64,000 nucleotides of DNA from Phallusia mammillata (GCA_003260075.1 QLIY01000076.1:70196-134195), one strand, 5' to 3'. Shown: positions 12,909 through 28,196, numbered from the stretch's first letter. Made by a program: numbers and translations. Notes: generated by a model not told the origin, from the letters alone.

Positions 12909-15900
12909 CGCAATGGAGAAATTAAGTTTTTACAGAAAAGATATTCAAACTTGTGTCGTTTTTATGTTTCTTACTGCAGATCTGCAGATTCTTGTCACAA
13001 AATGCGGCAGTTTTTTTTTTCGGTTACAGGGTGAAAGCCCTTCGTCAGAAACCGCGTTAGGTTAAAATCTGAAAAACATTTTTGAAATGTTACATTTGTT
13101 AGGTTTGCAACGTAAGGCGCACAAGAACACACCAGCGAACCATCAAACTAAACTTATCGAAACAGTCAGAAACTTGACTAATTCTGTTTTGCCGATTTAA
13201 AACTTACTGACATAAAACAACTACATGCTTAAAACCAATGCAATCAACAGTATAAGTATTTGGTTGTCACAAAAAAGAACATGTTCTTTTTGGTAACTGT
13301 ATTTTTTAAGTTGTACCACAGTATAGCAATGTGAACTTGTAAAAGCGTACCCATTTTCTTATTCTTTTACCAACCCAAACTTTGCACAACCTTCAATTTC
13401 ATAGCACCAGAACATATTGCAAACGGGAGCTCTGCACTAACACGTTTGGTTTCTAGATCCTGCCGCTTTTCTTGCACGCCGACGGAGGCAAAAAAGGCGA
13501 TCTTTCTTTCCTAAGTTTTTCTTTTTACCCACGCGTTTGTTGGGGGCTTGACTGAGTAAAAAAGATGTTTAAACTCAAGCGTCACAAGGTGTGTATTCAA
13601 AAATTGACTTCAATTGTTTGTACTCAAATCGAATGTATTAAAGCAAAAACTTTAATGTTTCTTTTACACAAAACCTGATCGACAAAGTTTGTTGAAAACA
13701 TTTTTTTATTTAATTCACACTTTTCTGATTCATACGTGAGTATGTTAAAATATTTAAACGTTTGGAATCATGTATACTCAAAACATATTAAATACGTCAC
13801 AACCCTCTCATTTGACTACTATTGAGTTGTTAAAGTCCTGTCCACTTCGCCAAGAATAGAAACAATAAAGCAATTTGAGTTGGTTTTAGAATTACACGGT
13901 TTGCCTGGACTTACGTTAAAACAACAAAAATCACAAGTCCGATTTCAAAAGTTTTTAGTCTACGTCACTGTGGTGTGATTTCGTTTTTATTTCAGGTCTC
14001 CAAATCGTTTTTGCGACATATGACGTCATCGGAAGGGAAGGGCTATACTTTGATCTCGTTAAAGGCTTTCGATTGTTTTGGACACAGTTTGTCTCGTTTT
14101 GTTTGATAGCACTTCGAATTAAAGTGGGAGGGGATATCTGGTTCAGTTTTAAGTATCTGATTTCGTCATACATCGTTGTCTAAGAAATGAAAACATATAG
14201 GTATTGAAATCAGAGGTAAGCTAGTAGCCCCCCCCCCGTTGTCTAAGAAATGAAAACATATAGGTATTGAAATCAGAGGTAAGCTTATAAGTCGGGTAGT
14301 TTTTTGGCCGGCTCGCGTTTAAGTTTAAAAAGCGGAAATGATTCAGGCCTGGCTTCACGTACTGTATCATTTGTGCCATAATTTTACGAACTTTCGGGCA
14401 CAATTCGGCTTTTTTATTTTTAAACTGATTTGGGTCAGTACTTTCGGGTTCAGGCGTTCTGCACACAAAAAATCAATATGGATTTTTAACTTCAAGTTGG
14501 TAAAGAAAATATATAATTTGCTGTGCTAAACCTGTTGATGTACCAAATCCATCATAACGATTTTTCCGCACACGAAGAATTCTAATCTAGACAAATCCCA
14601 CTTTGGTAAGACGTCATCAAAACACGTTGGTGACGTAACTATGACGTACAGACGCTCATTCAAACTATCATGCTCGACCAATTGAGCGTGTTATGTTAAA
14701 AACTGTTATTTAAAGTTGTTTGTGTGATTGACAAGAACCAATTGCCCAACACACGGACATAAAAGGCTTTAAAGTTCTTACAGAGGTTTAACGACGGTAC
14801 TGACTCGCACTATACGTTGAAGCAAAATATTGCTTGGCAAATATAAGGTTTAAATTAAACCACCTTTACGTAACCACCTATAGAACAATAAAATTTTGAA
14901 ATAGTAGGTTTTGTTTCCTCTTTATTTATGTCCGGCTCTTATTTGTAACACTAAGGATCCCTCCACCCATGCAGTTAAATGAAAAACACTAAACTCTCGC
15001 TCTTTATTTGTGTCCAGCTGTTTTTGTAAAACTAAGGGTCCCTCAACCCAATTAAATTGAAAAGCTCCCCAACCCCCTTCTCCCCTTAGCTAAGAATTGA
15101 TTAACCCTAGTTGGTTTGCCATCTGTTTGACAACAATTTGTCGTAAAACGCGTACCCCCCCCCCAAACTAAGGGTCCCTCAACCCAATTAAATTGAAAAG
15201 CTCCCCAACCCCAATTTGTCGTAAAACGTTAACATGCTTAATCACACATCTTGACGTAGTACGGCGCATGCTAGAAATCGATGTAAATTTATGTTTACTA
15301 GGCTTGGGGTAAGACACATCAAAATTAACCAATCACCAACCTGAAAAAGTAAACTGTCTCCGGTATCAAATTTAAAAATGAATTTATACTGAATTAAAAT
15401 TTTAGCACAAATGCTGGGCGCTGTGCGAATAACGATGCCGATATAAACTAATCAACAAAACAGCACACTCAAATATACGCGAAATTACTTTTAGTTACGT
15501 TTCTAAGTAATATGTGTTAAAAAATTGTTTTAAAAGCTCTGTTTTGGCCTATTAAACAAGAAAGTTTTTAACCACACAGCCACATTCAACGATTGTGTAA
15601 CCCAAATCCATGCATACATTACAACACGGCCAGAGGTGGGCGCTACTGTCCATACTGTTACGTAAACATCCGACACCTGGATCAAACTTATATGCTGAAC
15701 AATTCTCTCAAATCTATTTGTTTGCGCTTGGCTGAGAATAACAGCGGCCAGTAGTGGATCTTCAATTAGTTGCGAGGAATGTTGGGCAAATTGTCAATGG
15801 CCGACTTCAGGCAGTCAAGAGTTGTTCACGTGGCGCCCGGAAGACTCGCAATGCGCCACGAGTGAAAAGTAAGGGCGGGTATTTTGGGGTTGTCATTGGC

Positions 15901-18900
15901 AACGTTTCAAATTATTAGCTGTCGACAAGTGGTGGTTTTTCTCATGTCTTTGATGTCGAGTTCTGATAAGTTACAAATCGGAATCAAATATTTCAACAAA
16001 TTTTTTAGGGTTAACGCTTCGAAATATAGTTTTACCTGATTTTTTACTTACAAGGCGTTAGTATAACAAAAAACCATCACTTTGTGAATGATTTTATTTC
16101 ATTTTTGTTTGATTGTTTTGATTGTAAGTTATTTCAAGATTCAAAAGCAAATAACATGTACAACTACGGCGTTTTTAATACAATTGTCACTAAAATAGTA
16201 CAAAATTCATTTAAAAGACCCTCCAAAAGAAATAAAAAAATCGCTTTTTAAAAATTTCGTTTACAAATTTCTATTGTCCGCAATATACCGGATACGAAGA
16301 GAGCGTTTCAATTAGCCTTGCCCAATGTTTGACGTCACACATTGAAAGTGTGATAACATTGACGTATTAGCACACTTACAAGTTACAAATTAAACTCCAA
16401 GCCCAACTCAATTGGGTCTTTTGTACTTTTCAGCGGAACCTATATTTCGTTGGTAAAAACCCGCTAATGAACACTGCGTAAGAGATAACCGCCATTCATA
16501 ACAAAGATTCCATTATTAGGTAATTAAGGAAATCCGTGATGGTATTCTACTTGTCTGTAATCTATATCGTTTATTACCTTCCATTATAAAAGTGTTTGCA
16601 ATTCAATTACTTCAGTAGCCTTTGTATTGTGATTACTGTGTTGGATTGTGATGTGACTCATTAACCAACACTTGTAAAATAAAGTGGCTTTAGCAATTAG
16701 GTTAAGCACTATCAAACAATGATAAAAGCTGATAACGATAGTCAAACGATACCAAAGTTAGTTTCTATTTATTTTCCCAACTCAACTTAATAGTTCCTGT
16801 CTCACTAAAAACAGAGCAACCCCTGTTTATCGGGGTCATCTTTAATATTGAGCTTTTTGCATAACGGTGTTGAACACGAAACAGAGCTTTTATCCCACAC
16901 AAAAAATAACGTAAATTTGTTCAAATGACTATACTATGGTCGCTAGCATCATATTAAAATATTTATGTTATCAACGTTTCTTTTAGGCACAACCGCACAA
17001 ATCACCACATTTTGTGCCAGATTTTTTCCTCCTGTCATATATTTAACATGTTAGGATTTGTATATTACGATACACTTTAAATTAAATGTTAAAAGCAACA
17101 AAAGTGAAATACAACACAAAAATATTTTGAAATTATATTGCTGCAATGACATAATATTTCCACGGGAGGTTTAGAACGGGTAAACGGATTTGACAGATGC
17201 TCTTTGGCACACCACATTTCTACGGCCTGTGCATAATTTTGCAAACCTACACAACCATTCTTGACACAAACGTATTCCAAATATTTAAAACAATTTTCCT
17301 ACTTTAATACCACTAAATCCTAAAGCCTATTTATATATAATTAATATAATTAAATAACCAATGCAATACAACAAACGCTACCAAAGACACGCTTCTTGAC
17401 CTTTTCATATCTTCACATCTTTCACACACAAAACCTGCATTTAAGTCTGTCATGCTCATGAACTGCAGCAACTACATGGATGCATAATTGCCCCCAAGGC
17501 CCATTACGCCACTTCTTGTTTGCTTTCATTGCGCGAACTTACACAAGGGCACTAATTTGCACTCGTTACCGTTGCATTCGCTCATGGTAGTAAATCTGTA
17601 TTGTCCTCCACTTACTAAAGTCAGTTTAGAAACTTTATTTTTTTTTGTTTTTACGCAAGCGCTAACCCAATGTATTGTGATCCACAAGAAAAATTCCGAA
17701 CGCTACAGGTAACAATTGTATTCATAACTTCAAACTACTTTTTTGCGTCAAAAGTTTAAACGATTGCAACCAATCACATACAAACTAAACATAGTTTGCC
17801 GGCTCTCAGTTAATACAAGTGCATACATGTATTTTTTTCATCTAAAAACACTATTTTCAACATTTCCAAAACTCTTAAACTGTTTCACGGACAGTGCATG
17901 GCTCTAACAATGTGATGCCAAACCATTTCTTTTCGACCTTAAATTTTGTGATGGCCCAAAATATAAATACCTCACAGTTTGTGTGTTGTCTATTTGCCTA
18001 AGTAACCACAGCTCTCAAGGCTTGTTGTATTTACGCCATTCTGTTTATCTGGATACTAAGCAATACCTGGTCTGTCCCATATACTCATAAAGCCGTTACG
18101 AAACCAACAGCATCAACATTGGACCCGCGAATGCCATATGATATCGCAACAGCCCTAAAAATCGGTAATCGTCTAATCTCGGGGGCGAAATAGACTGTTC
18201 GGCGTGTTTTGCCTACAAACAGAAACCAGAACCCGGGTCAAAACATCAGCCGCTCGACGAATGCCCAACGAGACGCGAAAGCGCTTTCGTGGTGTCATAC
18301 ACCCGACCAACAGCGTTGTTTGCCTGTCGGAAGCACTTTTAATCACTGCACAGCGTGAAAAACTGCGCCTTCGCGTTTGAAAGACCTATTCATGTTAAAA
18401 CGTTGTGGCTTTTTTGTGATTGGTCCCGCTAATTCTACATGCACAGTTTTATTTGTGAGGTTTAATGCTGTGCAAGAGAAGTTTTGCAAACTTCCCAAAG
18501 TGCTAACATATTTCCAAACGAAACTTAGTAAATGTGGTAGGAATTAAAATCGAAGTAAGAAAACGTTTTGTTGCATATTTCCAAACGAAACTTGAATAAC
18601 TGGCATTCGAAGAATGTTGGTAAATAGTATGCATAATTTTTTCTACACAAATTCTTTAACTCTTATAAACATGTTAAAAAGGTTTGTACTTTTGTAAGCT
18701 TCTAAATATGTCACAAAAAACTGAATAAATGTACGCTATGTTTGTTTCCAAAAAAATCACAATTTTTTTACTGTTAAACTGCAACCTGGTAATCTTATCA
18801 ATACCCACTTGCAGATAAACAGATAAATATAAATTCAGTGCAGTATCAAGCGTATGTTCTGACGGACCACGCGTCGCACAATTTCACGCTGAGCATGTCG

Positions 18901-21900
18901 GAAGAAGCCACTTGTGCCGGGAAATGTTAGCTGCCTCACAATTGGCCCTTCTGAAAGCGTGAGAAACATGAAATTCGCCGAGTGACACGACGACCGCAAC
19001 TCGACAACGGTGATCCTAGAATTGCTCCTGTTCATATCTGTAACCGTAAACACGTTACTTCTCAATGGCGAGGATATAGTCAGCTACCGTGTTCGAATTG
19101 TTTTATGATTGTTTGTGTTTTTCTTTTCGCCCCCTGGGTTGTTACGGGTTGAAAGGGAGTTTCGAAAGAGAGAAACGAGCGATAAATATGCTCCGGCAAG
19201 CCACAAATCACAAATACGACCATCAGTCAATCATGATTGTTCTTACCACACTCCAAACCTTATACTCTGTTCCCCTTTAAACTAAGGCAGAATTCTAATG
19301 TTTTTTTGGCTACTAAACATCCTACGGAAAGAGAAATACATAATTATAACATAAAGTAAAATAAATGCATGTTGGTTTGATTGTACGGCCTAAAATGGAC
19401 GGATTTGTTGCAACTGGTTGGTTCTTGAAGCCATAAGCGTTCAATAAATGATTCTTGCGTTGATAAAGCTAAAAACATTTTCTAAAGCTGCAATTTGACC
19501 GACGCCTTAACGTGATTTTTTTACATGGTGACCTATTGTTATTGCGCCGAAGTTGGGTTAATCTATTGGATTACACTGGCTCGAAGGCGATTGATTTTAA
19601 GTTTTTGGAATTGATTTTGTCCAGGAGCCAAAGTTTACATAAATTTTGTTTCGTCCAAAAATCGGTAGTTAATTGATGTGAAAAAACGAGATTTAAATTT
19701 TTTAAATGATGCTGTAATGATAAACAATGCCAAAAGGACGAAACTGCACGTGACAGCGGACTTACAAATCCACAGCGACCAACAACATCAATTCCCTTCA
19801 CACTGAGCCCACGTGTGTGTAGTAATTCTTTTTAACTTGTAATCTTATATCAGTCAGCAACATCATGATTGATTGGCACTCCTGTATATGCAAACATCTC
19901 TTACACACAGGACGAGCACGTCGCCCGTAGTGTGACGGTTGGTGGGTTCTGAGGGTCCCGGGCCGAAAACGTGACTCTTTTTTGCCCCGACTACGAGCTG
20001 CTGTGTAACACAAGCACGTCGCTTACGTCATTTGTTCGTCACCAAGCACCTCCACAGGAACCACCCAAGATGATTTTTAACGCTATAGCGGGTATTGACC
20101 TGAACCTTTGGAACGCTGTGAATTTAAACTTCTACTACTTTTAAACTCGGTCTTGAGCAGAATTAGTATGCAAGGCATTAATATTTAAAATATATTGCCC
20201 AGTTTAAAACTACATAAAGAGAGATTTTCTTTTTTTGCTAATACATCTATACTTGAGAAAAGGTACCAACATCCCTTTTTAATATCAATACATATGAGGG
20301 AAACATAAGTTGTTTGTACGTAAACAACGCACTTCCGAAAACTAAGGAAAAGTTTCGCCACCCCGACTATCTATCGTGATTAATCATAATGTCTAAACCC
20401 CGCGTGCCCTTAGTTTGAATCTTCCAACACTAATTTATCAATCAGAAACCAAAACCGAAATACTATAAAACTAAACTGTGCATGTCACGATCCGACCCAT
20501 CCTCTTCAACACTGGAGTGCACGCGACTGAAATATGCCAAGCTGAGATGACGAAGGGTGTAACTTTGACGGTCGTGGGGTTGGGCTGTCGTGGGACGCGT
20601 TGATATGTCGGGGTTGGGCCCCAACTTTTGGACACGAGAATGCCATTTGCGTTGTTTACATGGAATTGGGTGGCTTTTAAAAACTTGGGAGTTTTTGGGG
20701 GGCTGGGGCGCGGTCATCGAGTGGACAGCGAGGGGAAAGAGGAATAAGGTTTGGTCGGATTTTGGTCATAGATTGACGTCAACAACTGTCTAGGTCGCCT
20801 ACCGCAGCTAAAGCGTCAACGTCGTAATGTCGGATACGTGCAGTTTTGAATTTAACATTTAATACCACCGGTAATGTTGGATTTGACCCCCTCCCCCCAA
20901 AAAAATGCTATTAACATACCAATATAGAAGTTAAAAAAGTTACACAGCTTGTGTAAACGTACTTTCAAATTTAACCTTTTTTCGCAAAAATATAATATTA
21001 CTCACTATGAAAGCCGCATAAGATTTCACGTTAAACAAAGCTTTATTACACAAACAAACTGCAATTGTCGCGTCACAACAGTACTTGTACTAGTTGTAAA
21101 ATCTTGAAGCTGTAACTGTCTTTGTTAGCTTTATTTGGTCTTTGCGTAGCTACAAAATGAATAGTTTATTTCCCAGAAAGTAGTAGTGATCTCATAAATC
21201 ATATCAAATCAGCAAGCTCAGGCTTCACATTAACAGAAGTATTGCTTGTGCGGTTATTATTTTTCTGTCAATTTTAGTTCTTTTCCATTGTGGTTTTGTC
21301 GCAATATTAAACGGTGGTCAGCCGAAAATTTTTTTTTTTAAATGGGCCGCGAGCTGGAAAAGGTTGGGAAGCACTGGGCTAGTAGACCCTTAGAGGGTAA
21401 ATTTATCTTTACATTACGCCGTCTAAACTTGGTCTGTCTAGTTTATAGAGCCCTTCTGGCAAATGGCAGAAAGATTTGACAGAAGAGCTCATCATTTGCC
21501 AGAAGAGCGCTATAAACTTGATACTATGTCTGGCAGCAATAGCTTATATATTGGTCTGTCTATTTACTGACCAACTGCTTGCTGCAAGTTTATGGGCACA
21601 AGCCCTCTGGGAATAAGCAGTTTTATTGACAAGCAGGGCGTGGGTATGAGGGTATCGAACCACGAATGCGCTTTGAGGAAATGAACTTGTGGTAAAAGGT
21701 AGAAACGACAAACATGCAAAAACATGCGGGGATAGCCTATATGCTGAACAGGAAAGCAAACACAAGGAGGTCTGTTTCGCACCTTTAAACAGGAGAGTAG
21801 CAAGAGCACCTTTTCGGTTAAATTGCAGTAAATGCGAGGCTTTAAAAAACACAATAAAAACCTTGTTGTGTGGTTTCAAATGCATTTAAAATTGAAACAT

Positions 21901-22380
21901 GCCATATTTTGCAGGGGAAATTCCCAAACTTTGGCTTTCTATGTGACTAACTTTAGGGTATAAACGAGCTGTTTCAAGTATTGACGTTCAAGCTGCTATT
22001 TTAACGCTCATGACCACATGGAAGCCAAATAGATAAGAAATGACATCGCCTAGAATGAATTACGTCGAATGGGCAACCAAGAATGCACAAATTAGGGGTT
22101 GGCCAATCAATAATGCGTTGTTAACAAGCCTAAAAATATAAAACTCATAGGGTTAGTATTAAAACTGGGGAAACGGTTTTCAAGCATGATGCAACTTCGA
22201 ATACGAGTATAAAACAGCACACAAACGACAACAAGCGACATGACAGAAATACGACACAGGACAACACGACGCGGCAATTTCAAGGTCGCGCTATGTACAC
22301 GCTAAATTATCCTGAGTAGCCCGAAGCAAAGCCGGACGACGACAAAAATCCGAACTTCATTTTTAGCTCTACAGCGCCCA
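12909..22380. other. 9.5-kb stretch without a recognised gene
   Basis: Upstream of the LRR gene and downstream of the ITIH-like gene. It is AT-rich, with many stop codons in all frames. It holds two unmerged duplicates behind ten-C runs (14175-14287 with run 14228-14237; 15028-15250 with run 15155-15164), an inverted-repeat element at 21440-21518 and a hAT-like end near 21335-21383. A less AT-rich open stretch on the minus strand (18835-19065) begins at a non-ATG codon and matches no family I know; it might be an unassigned exon. Confidence 0.5.
21440..21518. mobile_element. Short palindromic MITE-like element
   Basis: Two 26-base arms face each other: 21440-21465 (AGTTTATAGAGCCCTTCTGG...) and 21493-21518 (...CCAGAAGAGCGCTATAAACT), with 27 bases between. 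A further single arm lies at 58302-58329, showing that it is a dispersed family. Confidence 0.65.
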
Positions 22381-22546
22381 CTAGAGGAAACTGAAATCTG
22401 GCTCGGCCCAAATTTCATTCACCAGGTAGTGTTGGTGCTCTCCGCGAATCAGGTCTTTGGCGTTTCCGTACGACATCCAACAACTGAGTTCGTGCCCACT
22501 GACTGGATGTTTACGCGTAGTCATTGTTACAGCACCAAAGCGCTCG
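22381..22546 (-). CDS. ITIH5-like: ITIH5-like heavy chain, last coding exon
   Basis: This exon starts after an AG at 22547-22548, receives two bases from the exon at 27432-27598 and ends at a TAG at 22381-22383. It codes for the end of the ITI heavy-chain C-terminal domain: ERFGAVTMTTRKHPVSG, then CWMSYGNAKDLIRGEHQHYL. The Cys-Trp followed by a LIxGexxxYL motif matches the carboxyl end of the ITIH5/ITIH6 branch. The phase (2 bases) joins exactly to the preceding exon, which supports one gene across the 4.9-kb intron between them. I saw no clear poly(A) signal just downstream. Confidence 0.85.
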
Positions 22547-24501
22547 CTGCAAGAAAAATCATTATTAATGATGTACATCGAGGAGGCCTATTTAAATGTT
22601 CAAATAAAAAAATGTTTTTATCGTGTAAACGTTTTTCATTTTTGAGGCATTTTAATTCGGCATTTACACATTTCAATTACTCTAGATAACACCATTTGAT
22701 TTATTTCAAGTCTGGTTGATACCAATTTTCAATTTGGTTTATCAGGTGTACACAAAGTATAACTTTATGACAATGTTGAAATTGAAACACTAATTGATCG
22801 CAAATTCTTGCAATATCGTCAGTGCGCATTCCTTATTTTAAATAACGCGTTTGGAGCCAAACAAATTCCAAGGCTTTGTTTCTATCGATCCTGCCTTAGG
22901 ACATTTCTGTATTCCAATTTACCACATAATATTTATGAGCAACAAATGCCAGAAGTACGCAGCTATATCAAACTTTACCTTAGGCGCAAACCAAACCACG
23001 ATTCCGGCTTAAATCAGAAGAAACCGCCCCGAGTAGTTTTGCAGTTTGCGGCGCACTATATTCGGTCTGTGTATTGAGGCCTATCGAAGGGATAACATTG
23101 TCCTAAAGTGTCATGGTTGCTAAGCTTTGCTGCATTCTTACTTTCAGTTTCGGTTTTGCAAAAAGTTAAAGGTGAACGCAATGAATTGATTTGTAGGCAT
23201 TTTTAACTATGTGTATTCCTAATAAAGTCTGACCGGCAAATCGAACGCGACCAAAAAGTTACACAAGGTTTAAAATCTGTTTTGTGAAAAGCGACATGGG
23301 AGAAAAAAAGTAAATTCGTTGCAATGCATTTTTGTGCTATCATTTGCTGATGGTTATTCAAATCTCCTACTTAATTTGAACAACTTTTTTAAGTTTTCAT
23401 GTAACGTACATAAAAACAGTAATTGTTTTCAAATTTAGTTGTATACAACTTAGCTTGCAAACTGTGGGTAACTTTAAGGTTTTGTACATAAGAAGGCTTA
23501 CGAAACCCTTTCGTAACAGCCCCAAGCGTTTGCTGTTTCAGTAGAAAGGCGCACTCAAACAATAGGGCGTGTACCAAATGTGCAAACCGAGCTGTAATTC
23601 ATTTTGTCATCTGCGAAATGGAAAATGCTGACTAAATTATTTTTCTTCCAGAAAGACTTTTCCGCTGACCTTTAAGACACTTTAATGCCAAATTTACAAT
23701 TTTGTATTTAAGGTTTGAGCAATGAAGTGAAATGACACACTTTTCACAGCATGGGACATCTGAGTGTTCGCTGTGCGAAAAATAAATCACTCATTGTGGT
23801 CTCTCGTTCATTTATATGTTGTTGGAAATAATTACATGTGGCGGTTAACCTCAAAACACCAGGATTTAATTTCACGCGACCACAAGGCTGGTTCAGTACA
23901 TGACGACATAATTTTAAATTTGGAAATCGACACCTAAATATAGTTACATAAGTATGGTGGCCCACAAGTGCCAACACACAAAAAAATCAAAATTAAATTA
24001 AAACGGACATAGGCATAAAGTATGCTGGATGTGACACGTATGCATCCGTAAACATTTCTTGGCGTTTCTTAATCTGGTTGTACATTGTAGGCTTACCTGC
24101 CTTAAAATTGACTTTTTTCGACGTACAAAGCGCAAACTTCAAAAAATAAATGTCTATTTTTAACACTGCATCATGACTTTATTTTCAATTATTTCATAAC
24201 TTCAGCAAAAATTGAACTTCGCCAAGCAAAAAAGTTATATGTCACATTCTCGACATGTACCAAGTATTTGAAAACGAATAAAATGCTTCAAAATGCGATG
24301 GGTATTTTTTGACTGCAGAACCACCTCTGATGATACAAGCAAAGTCAACTATTTTCGTGATAATTGTGCCACGTAGTTTTGCCGGGACTTCTAAAGTGTC
24401 GCCGTACATATAAGTTACAAAACGCAATAAACGCTGTAGTGGGCTCGTGTTGGAAAATTACGTTGTTAATTTGATGGTGATTAAAAAACTACTGATGCTT
24501 A

Positions 24502-24687
24502 GCGACGTGATTAACGAGTGTTAATCGAGTATATATGCTGCGAAAAGGCTCAACAATTTTAAACCGAAATGTTTTTGAAATAAGAAAATACCCCCCCCCC
24601 GCGACGTGATTAACGAGTGTTAATCGAGTATATATGCTGCGAAAAGGCCCAACAATTTAAAACCGAAATGTTTTTGAATTAAGAAAA
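24502..24687. repeat. Unmerged duplicate around ten-C run 24591-24600
   Basis: Bases 24502-24590 recur at 24601-24687 with two or three changes, inside the last ITIH-like intron. Another ten-C run at 25159-25168 lacks an evident flanking duplicate. I see no gene in the rest of the intron, 22547-27431. Confidence 0.75.
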
Positions 24688-27431
24688 TCAGACCATTTCA
24701 AAGAGCGGCATATTTTATGTCCTAATCATTGGACTTTCTTAGCACCTACTCTCGCGTTCTTTACTGACGTCACAAAATCAGTTTAGCATAACAGGTGAAT
24801 CACGCAGTTCATAGTATTGGTAAATCTTGAATTTTCGAATCTCGTAGTATTCGAAACCAAAGTGCGTTTTATAGAGTGCCAGGATTCAAAAATGTTCTAT
24901 TTTGAATTTGGGAAACAGTCAAGTAATTTGATTACATAATAAGCTGCATGTGTGTTTTTTTCGCTTATTAGATCATACAAATTGTAAGCTTAATATAGTT
25001 TAGGATCCGTAATTACGATTCCAAAACAATTTTCTATAGGATTCCACAATTGTTAACTATGTTATTCGAAGGAACACCAAATGCCTAAGCATACATTTTT
25101 GCAGCACCAATGCAGATGAGGTGCTAAACGAAATATTCCGTTCGCGCAAAGAGCCTAGCCCCCCCCCCGTGCGGAAACAACCGGCCGCAAGCAGCGATTT
25201 TTCCGCCGGCCGGTTTACGCAATCGCGCTTTCAGGAGTCTCCTCAGGCCAGGAAACTGCGAGTTCTCGAAATACGAGCTGTGAGGTGAGTCAGGCACTTG
25301 TACGAGACAACAACATCTAATAAGCCACTGTGGTATGTTGTTTAGCAAAGCGACAGACGGCCTTGTAGAGTCAAACACGGGAAGACGTGGAGTCAAACAC
25401 GGGAAGTCCGCTATAAACTGCCGCCGTTTTTCGCGAATTGAGAATTATACTGTACAGTACAGGTGACGAAATCAGTTTTGCTTTCGCTCCTGGTGTACCT
25501 GGCGGATTGCGGCAACGGCGATCCTGTTTTTATATTTAGATGCGGAAAAACCGCGAGCTAATTAAGAGCGGGATATGATAAAGCGGAACAAAGTGGCTCG
25601 AAAACCTACACGTGGCAAACCCAAGATAACTTCTGACAAAAGACTGGTTTTAACATGGGTACACGTGGTTACCACTTCGACGGATTCCTCCCTTAGCACC
25701 TCAAAACATTTTAATTCCTCCCTAATATGCTGCATAGTAGATGCTAAACCATACAGATATCATTGAAAATTGAGTTTTGTCAACTTTACTGTTGTCCCCA
25801 GAGCCTAAGTGTTTGTTTACAAACCACATGTCAAACTTAAGTAAATTCCTCCCCGGTTGGGAACCACCGGTTTGGAGCATTAGTTGCTGCAAAACTTCCG
25901 GCTGAAACACGGTTGTATTAACATGACAATAAATATTGAAAAATGATCTGTTTAAAAAAGTTTTGAGGCCTTTTGTCTCTTGTTGGGCGTGTGCCATGCT
26001 CGCTTAAAGTCGGAAAATATTTTACCGCAGGACCACATTCCTGAATATTTTGGAATTTTCGAACATGCAAACATTTTAATTCGATGGAAAAATGCATTTA
26101 GCTTGTTGTTAAAGTATTCGGTGGTTGAAATGTGTCGTTTAATTTATAAAGTACATATTTAATATGCACGGGGAAAGCATCATTGTCAACATTTATTGAT
26201 AAATTTAAACAAGCGCGTTTCGGAAACACCTATGGTGGACAAAATTTATGCACAGTAAGATGAGTGTTTTTTCTTTGAGATTCTGGGCGCCACACAAATC
26301 GCAAGTCATGGCGCAGCGAAATCCCACATACTTGCGGGTTATCTATTTCGTGCGGGCAATCTACATCGAGTTACATCATCGTTCTGTTGGAAGTCACCTG
26401 TGCGTTATGTGGTTGCGTTTGGCGGATAATCTACTTGAAGTCTTTTCCTGGCCACGTGGATTGACATAAAGCTAGTTTGTGGTTTTGTTATGTCAGGTTA
26501 TAGAATATCGATGCCAGGAGTAAGAAATAAAAGAAAATCGGTGGCTATAAATAACTTTCAAAGGGTTTGGGTATTTTTTCAGAAAAGATCATTTTCCTAA
26601 TAAATGTGTGCAAATCAACATACAAAAACTTTATCACAAGCTTGGGCAAAATTAGATCATAGTACCAAACGTTATTTGTTGCATTGTAAAAAAAAAAATT
26701 TTCCTTTGTGGGCATATATGCGTCTAATTTAAAAAGAACCAAACCTTCCAATACGTTACATAAATATCGGTTGTAAACTGCAGTATTTTTCGTTTACTGC
26801 AGCATTCTTATTAGCAGCAGTAAATCGAATCGCCTAAAAACGCCTAAAGGCTTTAAATTCTTTCAAGTCAAGTTCTACGGAAATGCCAAACGTCACTTCA
26901 ATTGCTTACATTAACAAAAACGTCTAATCAACAATCCTTAAAAGACAACGTATAGAGATAGCGTTTCCACAGGTCGAACACAAAGTTTACAAACGTGACT
27001 GAATTAAAGAAAAAAATGTTTGCTTTGGTATCGGTTAAACCGGTTATTAGGATTATGGTATGCGATAACATAACAAGCACACCTGCTTTCCACAAACCGG
27101 TTTGTAAAGCGCTGTAAGTGACATTTTCTTTAGTGGTGGTTCTCAATTGTTTTTCGGTGGGTGGTCGCTTTTACATCAGCTGTACCAGCACGCATATGTA
27201 ACTATATTGCGGACCATGTAATAATTTCAAGGCACCCTCAGCCCCCCCAAAAAGAATAGTAAGATTAAAAAAAGAACATACAAACTAAAAGCGTTTCATG
27301 AAAGACAAATTCATTACAAAAATCCCCACTTAAAACCTACAAAAAAACTAAAATCATTATTTTTTTAATTTTAAGAATGGTAACAAAGCATTGGATAAAG
27401 GGTTAAAAAGAAAACAGACTCGTACACTCAC

Positions 27432-27598
27432 CCGATTACAAGGTACCCGTCGCCCTTTGGATCACCCACTATATTTGCCTCGGCATTGAGGAATTGACCG
27501 ATTACGCCATGCAAGTTTGGACCAGTGTGACGACTGTCAACTGTGAAGTCAAGATGGTCGATACTGTTGGAACCTTGTTTGTTCCGTACGAGTTTAAT
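27432..27598 (-). CDS. ITIH5-like: ITIH5-like heavy chain, penultimate coding exon
   Basis: The exon lies between AG (27599-27600) and GTGAGT (27431 downwards), 167 bases, phase 0 in and phase 2 out. It reads IKLVRNKQGSNSIDHLDFTV, then HTGPNLHGVIGQFLNAEANI. The segment HLxFxV...HGxxGQF is the signature of the ITI heavy-chain C-terminal domain. It continues the reading of the exon ending at 61841 (GLTFH then IKLV), so the intron between them is about 34.2 kb. That intron holds the whole small secreted protein cluster on the other strand. Confidence 0.88.
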
Positions 27599-28196
27599 CT
27601 AAAAAACAACAACATCATAATGGCATGTGATTGACACGTAACATTGTATCAGATTGCACAGTAACGGACTTTTATTATGAGATAAAGGCTTTTTTGTTGA
27701 TTTGACGCTCTGAAAAAAAAACGCATTGAGATTTTTATGGTATCGAGATTTTCTTTGGATTGCAGGTTCATAGAATCAACCAGACCAACTTTGTAGCAAA
27801 ATGCATGTGCAAAAAATGCACCTGTCGTTTAGTTGGATCACAGTTAAAAATTAAACAGTTCAGACAATGAGACAAGTGTAAAATCGAGTTAATACGCGGT
27901 TTATAATCACAACTTTCGGAACATAATGATACATTTCATTGAGGCTAACATTCCTTCACCGACCAACATCCGATTCTCAGAACAAGCCCAAGGCATTTTG
28001 ACGAGTATTTACTGAAATACGTTCGTCAAAGTTAGCTAGATGTACGCTAATCGAAGTTACATACAAGCAAAATTGGTTAGATGTAAAAATACTTAATAAA
28101 CTAGAAAAGTGGCTTTCTGATATACTTCAATTTTATATATTCTGTACGATATTTACCAATTTACTATACTATACACAATTGTATCTAAAACTTACG

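Noticed and set aside
18835-19065. Minus-strand open stretch of 76 codons in a less AT-rich patch
   Set aside because: Starts with TTG, lacks recognisable family residues and has no partner exon that I could identify.
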